A DNA stretch of 64,000 nt. Origin: Olsenella_K sp051878835 (lineage in GTDB: Bacteria; Actinomycetota; Coriobacteriia; Coriobacteriales; Atopobiaceae). Shown here in pieces: positions 44,086-51,388 of this stretch. The stretch lies in assembly GCA_051878835.1 (NCBI GenBank), contig JBJEKW010000091.1, positions 1-64,000 of the forward strand, written 5' to 3'. Each line of letters begins with the position of its first letter. Positions within the stretch are counted from its first letter, which is position 1. The translations under genes were made by a program, and so were the position numbers. Under the pieces are notes generated by a model. That model was given only the letters and a program-made list of their open reading frames with translations, made no database searches and was not told where the DNA came from.

Positions 44086-44811
44086 ATGAAGAAGCACATA
44101 GCTGCGGTCCTGGCGGTGCTGTTTGCGGCGCTGGCGATTGCAACGCCAGCGTTCGCGACGAGCTACGGTGAGCAGGAAATGTACCGGCTCTACAACAGGT
44201 GGTCGGGGGAGCACTTCTACACTGCGTCCGCGTCCGAGAAGGACATTCTGGTGGGGTTAGGCTGGAACTACGAGGGCATCGGCTGGGTGGCCCCGCAGAC
44301 TTCAGACACTCCGGTGTATCGACTGTACAACCCTTACACGGGCGATCACCACTACACCATGAGCTACCAGGAGTATGTGGAGTGCGGTCGTCAGGGTTGG
44401 AGCCAGGAGGGTATCGGCTGGTACTCCGACGATGAGCTGCGTGTGCCCCTGTACCGCGAGTTCAATCCGTATGAGAAGGTTGGCACCCACAACTACACGA
44501 CCAGCTACTCGGAGCACTGCAATCTGGTGTCCATCGGCTGGCGCGACGAGGGAACCGCGTGGTATGCAGTGCGCGAAGGCACCCCGGTGACGCCCAGCCA
44601 ACCGTCTCAGCCTGACAACCCGAGCAACCCAGGTGGCGGGTCCACCACGCCGGATTCTGATGTCGTCTACATTACCTCCTCAGGCGAGGGAAGAACCTAC
44701 CACAGTACCCCCAGCTGTGAGTCCCTGGCACGCGCGAAGGGAGTCATATCCATTTCGAAGCAGGAGGCCATTGCACGCGGCTATACTCCCTGCAAGCGTT
44801 GCCATCACTAG
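44086..44811 (+). CDS. secreted DUF5648-repeat protein with C-terminal Cys-rich module
   Basis: 241 residues. Signal peptide 1-24 (AVLAVLFAALAIATPAFA). Three DUF5648-type repeats of about 45 residues fill 30-165: MYRLYNRWSGEHFYT, VYRLYNPYTGDHHYT and LYREFNPYEKVGTHNYT, each ending IGW..EG..W. A Pro/Ser/Asn linker (168-190) leads to a small C-terminal module with HSTPSC..L..KGV.SIS..EA...GYTPCKRC, likely a metal-binding Cys4-type knot. The shortest member of the family here. GGAGGGG precedes the ATG at 44086. DUF5648 function is unknown; a role in surface or glycan binding is inference. Confidence 0.88.
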   Translation: MKKHIAAVLAVLFAALAIATPAFATSYGEQEMYRLYNRWSGEHFYTASASEKDILVGLGWNYEGIGWVAPQTSDTPVYRLYNPYTGDHHYTMSYQEYVECGRQGWSQEGIGWYSDDELRVPLYREFNPYEKVGTHNYTTSYSEHCNLVSIGWRDEGTAWYAVREGTPVTPSQPSQPDNPSNPGGGSTTPDSDVVYITSSGEGRTYHSTPSCESLARAKGVISISKQEAIARGYTPCKRCHH

Positions 44812-44857
44812 GGCAAGATGAAACAGTAGACAATCTGCCGCTGTAAACGAAGGCAGA

Positions 44858-44892
44858 GGGGGCCGGGCGTATCAAGCGCCCGGCCCCTTGCT
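44858..44892 (+). terminator. terminator after the first DUF5648 gene
   Basis: Perfect 11-bp stem GGGGCCGGGCG / CGCCCGGCCCC (44859-44869, 44877-44887) with a 7-base loop and a TTGCTCTT tail. Confidence 0.8.
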
Positions 44893-44899
44893 CTTATAC

Positions 44900-45799
44900 C
44901 AGATACCCAGGCGATCACGAAGCGTCGTGCGAACGCAACCTTTAGCGACCCTACGTGCACTTCAACAGACAACCTCGGCGTCCGGCTCAGGCGATGACGT
45001 CAAATACGAGTCCGGCGTCGTTCTGGTCCCCGTGGCGGACGGCCAAACTGCGGCAGACATCGACGCAAAGCTGGCGAGCATAGACTGAGTGTCGACGAAG
45101 ACTGTCGACGACCAGGACCTCTCGCAGGGATTCGTCCGTGTGTCCACGTTCCGCAGACCTCGCGAATGCACTTGCGGAGGCATCAGGTACTCAGGCGAAG
45201 TCTTCGAGTGCAGATGCCACGGATGATGGAGCACGGGTGTCCGCGGTTACACGGGAACCCTCAAGGTCCCGTTCGCTATTACGCCCGCGGACATCTCGGG
45301 TGCCAGTGTGGATGCGATTCCGGGCCAGTCATATATGGGGCCTTCTGCCACTCCCGCCTTGAGCGTGAAGTTCAACGGCAAGACCATGGCCCAGGGCACG
45401 GACTACACCGTGTCCTTCCAGAACAACGTGCAGCCTGGTACTGCCTCCGTCGTCATCGCGGGCAAGGGAAACTTTACCGGTACGCTGACCATGCAGTTCA
45501 CCATCGACCAGAGGCCCTCGGATGGCAGCAGCGTCCCCATGTACCGCCTGTACAACCGCTGGTCGGGCGAGCACCTCTTTACCGCGAGTAAGTCGGAGTA
45601 CGACCACCTGGCGTCAATCGGTTGGAACCAGGAAGGTATCGCCTGGCAGTCTCCTGCGAAGTCGGACTCTCCTGCGTATCGCCTGTACAACCCCTACAGC
45701 GGCGACCACTTCTACACCAGCGACGAGGACGAGTACGAGTACCTGGGCTCCATCGGCTGGAACAAAGAGGGGGTCGCGTTCTACGGACTGAACCAGTAG
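44900..45799 (+). pseudogene. relic of a DUF5648 surface protein
   Basis: Fragments in different frames: about 44960-45085 encodes GDDVKYESGVVLVPVADG and onward, resembling the N-terminal region of secreted subtilisin-like proteins. A TGA at 45086 and a frame change near 45150 follow (NALAEASGTQ in another frame), then another stop at 45224. From 45242 an open frame encodes an Ig-like stretch (ISGASVDAIPGQSY, TDYTVSFQNNV) and two DUF5648 repeats, ending at 45799. It has no credible start codon or signal peptide. The catalytic middle is missing, so a deletion plus frameshifts is the simplest account. The 3' half is nearly identical in style to the next gene. Confidence 0.7.
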
Positions 45800-45849
45800 C
45801 TGCACCCGCGGCTGACATGCAGCCGAAAAGAAGAATTGACACAGCTTCC

Positions 45850-45910
45850 AGCCTCCATTTCCCTACAATCTTTGCCAAGCCTAAGGTTCATGGGGAAATG
45901 GAGGCTTTTT
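45850..45910 (+). promoter_or_regulatory. terminator-like hairpin that sequesters the SD of the CAP-domain gene
   Basis: Perfect 14-bp stem AGCCTCCATTTCCC (45850-45863) against GGGAAATGGAGGCT (45893-45906) with a 29-base loop, then Ts through 45910 and the ATG at 45911. The right arm contains the gene's GGAGG. It is either an attenuator/SD switch or the terminator of the relic upstream. TTGACA at 45836 and TACAAT at 45864 are 22 apart, too far for a normal promoter. Confidence 0.65.
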
Positions 45911-47812
45911 ATGTTAGACAAAGTATGTGCAGAACACGTCCCGCTTCGTGGCAAGAAACGGGCCAGAGTGGGCGTCTTGGCCGCTCTGGTCTCGGCGCTA
46001 GCGATGCTATGTGCCTTGGTGCTACCTGCGACTCCTGCGCTGGCAGAGGACTCCAGCATCACAGGCGTTGCGCTGGGCAACGGCTTCGTGGCGTATACCG
46101 AGGGAACGGTTGATCAGACGTCAGTTCCCGACGCTGCGCTAGCTGCAGTCGTCAAGTGGCGCCAGGATGCCTTGAACGACACAAGCGTGAAGTTGAGTAC
46201 GAACTCCGGCTATGTCACCGTGAGGGACTACCTGTCCCAGAATGGCATCAGCGAGTCGGACTACCTGAATCCCAAGTGGTCGAATGCCCTCGAACGCATA
46301 GCGGTCCAGCGCGTGGTTGAGAACAGGGACAGCAATCGCTTTCACATTCGCGTGAACGGCGATAGCTGCTTTGGTGCAACCTACAACGGTCACCAGTCAT
46401 GGGGAGAGGTTCTTGCTTGGGGTGTAGACGACATCTCCTCCGCTATTGACTACCTTTGGGCGGGTGAGAAGAGCGAGTACGTCAAAGAGGTCAATGGCCA
46501 GTCACACGGAGTGACCGGACACTATACGTTCCTTATCAACCCGTCGAACAAGGAATATGGTTTTGCGGTATGTGGTGCAGCCGCGTCCGGAGAGACTACG
46601 AGCTCGTATGACCTTGCGAACGACGCCACCCACTTCAACCTCAAAGGCACCTATGACTTTCCCGTTGCCGTATCAGACGATGAACTGAACCAGGGCGTCA
46701 ATGCGAACGTGCCCTCGTCGATGTCTGCTGGCGATGCATTCACTCCGACTGCGGAGCTGGTCTTCACGACCCGTGACTGGACTGCAGCCCCCTGGATTGA
46801 CACCTACAAAATTCATGGGACGTGGACCTCGTCTGACTCGTCCGTGCTTGTCGTGAACTCGGATGGCAGCGTGACCGCAAAGGGTGCAGGTACCGCTACG
46901 CTGACTCTGGCCTCGCAGGGAAAGACCTGGCAGTATACGGTAAAAGTAACTCAGCCGATTTCCGACGGAGACGTCACGCCCATCGGGAATCAGGAGTATA
47001 CAGGATCTGCAATAACCCCGGCTGTCAAGGTGACCGTGGGAGGAAAGACTCTGACGCAGGGCACGGACTACACGGTTTCGTACGCCAACAATGTAAACCC
47101 AGGAACTGCTACAGCTGCGGTTACCGGCATTGGCAACTACACGGGTACCGTAAACACGAGCTTCTACATCTATGGGGACATTTCGAAGGCCCAGATTGAT
47201 GATATTCCTGACCAGGCGTGGGCTGGCGTGGCGGTGACCCCGAGCATTACGGTGAAGTTTGCCGGGAAGACACTGGTTAGCGGCAAGGATTACAACGTCT
47301 CGTTCTCCAACAACAACGCAGAGGGCACGGCAACCGTGACCATTATTGGTAACGGCAAGGAGTTCCGTGGCTCAGTGACCAAGCAGTTCAAGATTGTTGT
47401 TCTTGCCGTCCCCATGTATCGCCTATACAACCAGTGGTCCGGCGAGCACCTGTTTACGCTGAACGAGGACGAGGTCAACAGCCTCATCAGCATCGGGTGG
47501 ACGTACGAGGGCATTGCCTGGCAGTCGCCGTCGTTCTCGCTGAATCCGGTCTATCGCCTGTACAACCCCTACAGCGGTGACCACTTCTACACCAGCGACT
47601 GGTCCGAGTACGAGTATCTGGGCTCCATCGGCTGGAACCAGGAGGGGGTGGCCTTCTACTCGGCGGACGCCTCGACGGGCAAGCCCATCTACAGGCTGTT
47701 CAACAGGTGGCTCACGCAGGGCACGCACCTCTTCACCACCGACTACAACGAGTACCAGTACCTCGGCAGCATTGGCTGGAACCAGGAGGGGATTGCGTTC
47801 TACTCCCTGTAG
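45911..47812 (+). CDS. secreted CAP-domain surface protein with Ig-like and DUF5648 repeats
   Basis: 633 residues. Signal peptide about 12-46 (VSALAMLCALVLPATPALA). A CAP/SCP (PF00188-like) domain follows at about 60-215, with NPKWSNALERIAVQRVVE, WGEVLAWG and GHYTFLINPSNKEYGFAVCG. Next come a BIG2-like Ig domain (WTSSDSSVLVVNSDGSVTAK, about 295-345) and two further Ig-like repeats with TDYTVSYANNVNPG / KDYNVSFSNNNAEG. Three DUF5648 repeats fill 490-633. No LPxTG or membrane anchor. Preceded by the SD-sequestering hairpin. CAP proteins in bacteria are of unclear function; a surface role is inferred. Confidence 0.88.
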   Translation: MLDKVCAEHVPLRGKKRARVGVLAALVSALAMLCALVLPATPALAEDSSITGVALGNGFVAYTEGTVDQTSVPDAALAAVVKWRQDALNDTSVKLSTNSGYVTVRDYLSQNGISESDYLNPKWSNALERIAVQRVVENRDSNRFHIRVNGDSCFGATYNGHQSWGEVLAWGVDDISSAIDYLWAGEKSEYVKEVNGQSHGVTGHYTFLINPSNKEYGFAVCGAAASGETTSSYDLANDATHFNLKGTYDFPVAVSDDELNQGVNANVPSSMSAGDAFTPTAELVFTTRDWTAAPWIDTYKIHGTWTSSDSSVLVVNSDGSVTAKGAGTATLTLASQGKTWQYTVKVTQPISDGDVTPIGNQEYTGSAITPAVKVTVGGKTLTQGTDYTVSYANNVNPGTATAAVTGIGNYTGTVNTSFYIYGDISKAQIDDIPDQAWAGVAVTPSITVKFAGKTLVSGKDYNVSFSNNNAEGTATVTIIGNGKEFRGSVTKQFKIVVLAVPMYRLYNQWSGEHLFTLNEDEVNSLISIGWTYEGIAWQSPSFSLNPVYRLYNPYSGDHFYTSDWSEYEYLGSIGWNQEGVAFYSADASTGKPIYRLFNRWLTQGTHLFTTDYNEYQYLGSIGWNQEGIAFYSL

Positions 47813-47871
47813 CCGGCTGACGCACTGGCGGCTGTGCTTCCGCCGCAATCAATTGATGTGCTGACACGAAG

Positions 47872-47904
47872 AAGCCCGGCCTGAGCGATCAGGTCGGGCT
47901 TTCT
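47872..47904 (+). terminator. intrinsic terminator, copy 1
   Basis: AAGCCCGGCCTGA / TCAGGTCGGGCTT (one wobble) with a 4-base loop and TTTCT. Nearly identical to the terminator at 49905. Confidence 0.85.
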
Positions 47905-48000
47905 GGTGACTCTCATCCGTTTTGTCAAGGTTCAGGCTATCTATTGCAACAACCGGCGGCGCTCTGCCGTTCAACTGACTTATAGGTTCACGACGCGCAT

Positions 48001-48040
48001 ACGTCCATATGATGGTTGCTAAGCCATGGGATATGGACGT
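48001..48040 (+). promoter_or_regulatory. leader hairpin of the second surface-protein gene
   Basis: Perfect 10-bp arms ACGTCCATAT / ATATGGACGT with an inner ATGG..CCAT, ending 20 bases before the start codon and just upstream of the SD GGAGG. Confidence 0.5.
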
Positions 48041-48060
48041 CGATAAGGACGGAGGCTGCA

Positions 48061-49869
48061 ATGAAGAAGTTCAAACAGCGGAGGGTAGGCGGAGCTCTAG
48101 CAGTTCTGCTCGCAATCGTATGCCTGGCGGTTGCCATCGCTTTGCCTGTGGCGACAACTCCCGCCTTGGCTGCGGAGGCCGATGGTACGAGCCCGGGCCA
48201 GACAGCCTCGAAAAACATATGGTCAAATAGATATACGTGGAATTGGGCCAGTACGGTCAAGAGTTACATTGAGGCAACCAGTGATGGCGGCTACGACCGC
48301 GTTGAATGGACCGATAACGCACTGCACATCGAGCATTACGACTCCAGGTTCTCGTTTGTTTCGGGCCAGACGATTGATGCCTCCACGTATACGCCGACCG
48401 GAGCGTCGGATGTGTACTGGGGTGGCTATTTCAAGGGTTCTCAGTACCGTTTCGTGGTGACGGGTCAGGAGAATCCGAATCAGTCCGACGATGTTGCTGT
48501 TGTCCGTGTGACGAAGTATTCGATGGACTGGAAGTGCCTAGCAAGCATCGAGTACTCGGGCATCAACGTGTACAGCCCCTTTGACGCTGGCTCGCTGCGC
48601 ATGACGGAAAGCAACGGAGAGCTGTGGATACGCACCTGTCATACGATGTATGGCGAAGTCCACCATCAAGCGAACATGACTTTCCGCATACGGGAGTCTG
48701 ACTTGGCAAAGTTGGATTCCGAGACGAGTGTCTCTAACTATGGAAGCAAGTTTGGCTATGCGTCGCATTCGTTCAACCAGTATATTGTCGCAGCTGGCGG
48801 AAAGATATATGCAGCTGATCACGGTGATGCATACCCGCGCATGATTACCGTGAAGGACATCACGCCAAGTTCGAGCGGGACTAGCTACCCGATCATCAAG
48901 TTCAAGGGTTCGACTGGCGACAACTACACGGGCGCCACTTTGGATGGGTTCGAGTCCGCGAACGATGGCGCGTCGCTGATTGCCGTAGGCACGCTTGCAG
49001 ACCAGGACAAGACCTTTGCGAACTCAAGCTCCGATGACGAAAGTGGTTCACGCAATGTTTGGGTCGGCGTTGTGTCAACTGCTGATGGCAGTGTGGCCGT
49101 GAAGAATATCACTTCGTACGCGTTCGATGATGCGAGCACGGCAACCAGTCCCGTTTTGGCAAAGCTGAGCGAGAACAAGTTCCTGCTGATGTGGTCTACG
49201 CGAAAGAAGGACGACTATTACTATACGTATGGACCGGTCCAGTACGCGTTCATGGATGCTGCGGGCAATCTGACTAGTAGTGTTTCTTCGTTCGACGGGT
49301 CACTGTCTGACTGTCATCCTGTGGTCGTGGGCAACAACGTTGTCTGGTACTCCACTGGAGTTTCGCGAAAGGGCGAGTATGGCTATACGGAGCTTGTGGC
49401 TTCGGCACCGACCTTCTACTCTCTGGACATTACGACCGGCAAAGTAACATCCAAGAAGCCGAGCGTCCCCATGTACCGCCTGTACAACCAGTGGTCCGGG
49501 GAGCATCTCTTTACCCTGAGCAAGGACGAGGTGGACAGCCTCACCAGCATCGGCTGGAAGTACGAAGGCGTTGCCTGGCAGTCACCTATCGGGTCGGACT
49601 CTCCTGTGTATCGCCTGTACAACCCCTACAGCGGTGACCACTTCTACACCAGCAGCGAGAACGAGTACAATTCATTGGGAGAAATCGGGTGGAACCAGGA
49701 AGGAGTGGCATTCTACTCTGCAGATTCCACTTCGGGCAAGCCCATCTACAGGCTGTTCAACAGGTGGCTCACCCAAGGCACGCACCTCTTCACTACTAGC
49801 GCTGACGAGTACCAGTACCTCGGCAGCATTGGCTGGAGCCAGGAGGGAACTGCGTTCTACTCCCTGTAG
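48061..49869 (+). CDS. large secreted DUF5648-repeat surface protein
   Basis: 602 residues. Signal peptide 1-40 (basic KKFKQRR, then ALAVLLAIVCLAVAIALPVA). Residues 50-460 form a region of short beta-rich motifs with many Tyr/Asp/Ser, possibly a beta-propeller (for example YRFVVTGQENPNQSDDVAVV, IVAAGGKIYAADHGDAYPRM, HPVVVGNNVVWYST); no family assigned. Three DUF5648 repeats close the protein from about 466: MYRLYNQWSGEHLFT, VYRLYNPYSGDHFYT, IYRLFNRWLTQGTHLFT. The last two are almost identical at DNA level to those of the upstream CAP protein. ATG 48061 follows GGAGG. Confidence 0.86.
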   Translation: MKKFKQRRVGGALAVLLAIVCLAVAIALPVATTPALAAEADGTSPGQTASKNIWSNRYTWNWASTVKSYIEATSDGGYDRVEWTDNALHIEHYDSRFSFVSGQTIDASTYTPTGASDVYWGGYFKGSQYRFVVTGQENPNQSDDVAVVRVTKYSMDWKCLASIEYSGINVYSPFDAGSLRMTESNGELWIRTCHTMYGEVHHQANMTFRIRESDLAKLDSETSVSNYGSKFGYASHSFNQYIVAAGGKIYAADHGDAYPRMITVKDITPSSSGTSYPIIKFKGSTGDNYTGATLDGFESANDGASLIAVGTLADQDKTFANSSSDDESGSRNVWVGVVSTADGSVAVKNITSYAFDDASTATSPVLAKLSENKFLLMWSTRKKDDYYYTYGPVQYAFMDAAGNLTSSVSSFDGSLSDCHPVVVGNNVVWYSTGVSRKGEYGYTELVASAPTFYSLDITTGKVTSKKPSVPMYRLYNQWSGEHLFTLSKDEVDSLTSIGWKYEGVAWQSPIGSDSPVYRLYNPYSGDHFYTSSENEYNSLGEIGWNQEGVAFYSADSTSGKPIYRLFNRWLTQGTHLFTTSADEYQYLGSIGWSQEGTAFYSL

Positions 49870-49904
49870 CAGTTGGTTCTACTCAAACTGCGTGCAACCT
49901 TAGG

Positions 49905-49937
49905 AAGCCCGGCCTGAGCAATCAGGTCGGGCTTTTT
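49905..49937 (+). terminator. intrinsic terminator, copy 2
   Basis: AAGCCCGGCCTGA / TCAGGTCGGGCTT with a 4-base loop and a T5 tail. Same sequence as at 47872 apart from one loop base, a sign that the whole 3' ends were copied between loci. Confidence 0.88.
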
Positions 49938-49986
49938 GGTGGCCACTTTCACGCTACGCGAGCGGTGTCGCGGTTCGTGGCCTCAA

Positions 49987-51225
49987 CTAGTGGTGCTGCA
50001 TCTTGTCGCGCAGGCTTCGAGCGGGAGCGGTCAGGCAGCGGCCCAGTTTGAAGGACGCGGAATTCTGGAGGCAGTGGATGGCCTCGCTGTGCTCTGCGAT
50101 GATCCTGTCCTTCTGTGCCAGCTCGTGTTCCAAGTGCTCGATGCGTTTCTGCTGGTCGGCAACCTTGTTTCTAAGATCCGCGTTTTCCATGCGGACGCGA
50201 GACGCGTGGTCTTCACAGCCGTCGCGCCTGATCTTGAGGTCGGAGTAGTGTGTGAAGACCAACTCGGTCAGAGGCAGGTGCAGAATGTCCTGGATACGCT
50301 GCTGGTGCCAAGGGCTTTCCAACTGCGAAATGTCAGCGTCTGCCAGGTCCAGCTCCTTCAAACCGTCCAACTTCATCTGGCTGGCAATGGTGCTGAAGCC
50401 CTCCAGAGAGCGTGCGGTCTCCAGATTGTTGATGACGCTGATGGCTGCCCAGCTGATGTAGGAGTCGTGATAGAGCTCCCAGGTGCCCTGCTGCTTCAAG
50501 GTGTCGCGCAGCGCGATGAGCGCCACATAGAAGTCCAAGGGGTGGCTGTCACTGGTTGCCATGGCGCTGTTGGCGTTGTTGATACGGTACTTGTGCAGGA
50601 ACTCGTCTAGCAGAGCGATGCGATGTGCCTCGGTCAGTGCTCTGCAGGTGAACAGCAAGTCGGCCGTGCGGTGCAACGGCTGGAATGACAGGTTGTGTCC
50701 ATGGACGAACGAGGCTCTGAACAGCTTGTTGTGAACCCAGTTCTGGAACGAGTTCAGAATGCGCTGAGGCCACTCGTGCGGGTCGAAGACATTCACATCC
50801 TCCGGAAGCCATTCCCGCAGGTAGGAGTAGCCAATGGGCATCACCTCACCCGTGACGTCGTTCAGGGTGTAGGTGCGGAAGATCACGAGGTCGGCTTCGT
50901 TTTTCTCACCCGTGGCGATGGCACGTTCCAGAAGCTGCGGCTCCATCAGGTCATCCGCGTCGAGGAAGTACAGCCACTCTCCCTTTGCCTGTGCGAAGCC
51001 CGCCTGCCGTGCGGGACCCTCTCCGGGGGTGGTCTCGTCGAGAATGCGAATGCGCGAATCCTCTGCGGCGGCAGCCTCCAGGATTTCGCGAGTGTCGTCT
51101 GTCGAGTTGTTGTTCACACAGATGATCTCGATATCTTTGACGGTCTGGCGCTGCGCGCTTTCCAGCGTGGCAGCGATATATTTCTGAGCGTTGTAGCAGG
51201 GTATGACTATGGAGGCCTTTGGCAT
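49987..51225 (-). CDS. family 2 glycosyltransferase with C-terminal coiled coil
   Basis: 412 residues. GT-A fold: SIVIPCYNAQ, NNNSTDDTREI and the DADD metal motif near 92. A helical region (about 225-335) follows, then a coiled coil (345-395: RMENADLRNKVADQQKRIEH and onward), then a short tail. Such coiled coils are common in surface-polysaccharide glycosyltransferases (rhamnan or teichoic-like). It is divergently transcribed from the next two genes, and the three probably build one glycan. The ATG at 51225 follows AAAGGAG; an open frame continues to 51828 but overlaps the divergent gene. Confidence 0.88.
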   Translation of the reverse strand: MPKASIVIPCYNAQKYIAATLESAQRQTVKDIEIICVNNNSTDDTREILEAAAAEDSRIRILDETTPGEGPARQAGFAQAKGEWLYFLDADDLMEPQLLERAIATGEKNEADLVIFRTYTLNDVTGEVMPIGYSYLREWLPEDVNVFDPHEWPQRILNSFQNWVHNKLFRASFVHGHNLSFQPLHRTADLLFTCRALTEAHRIALLDEFLHKYRINNANSAMATSDSHPLDFYVALIALRDTLKQQGTWELYHDSYISWAAISVINNLETARSLEGFSTIASQMKLDGLKELDLADADISQLESPWHQQRIQDILHLPLTELVFTHYSDLKIRRDGCEDHASRVRMENADLRNKVADQQKRIEHLEHELAQKDRIIAEHSEAIHCLQNSASFKLGRCLTAPARSLRDKMQHH

Positions 51226-51388
51226 GACTGGCTCCTTTGGGCTGGCTGCGTTCATAACAATAATAAAGGTTGCCAATAGTAAATAAGGTTTGTAGACGGC
51301 ATCGACTGGGCGAGCGAGGGCTTCAGTTAGGCTGCAACATATACAATTATCAGGTGGGAAGCAGCTAGGCGAATTTGCGGGGGCAGGA

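Noticed and set aside
45836..45869. TTGACA/TACAAT promoter before the CAP-domain gene
   Set aside because: Spacing of 22 is outside the normal 16-18 range, so it is not listed as a promoter.
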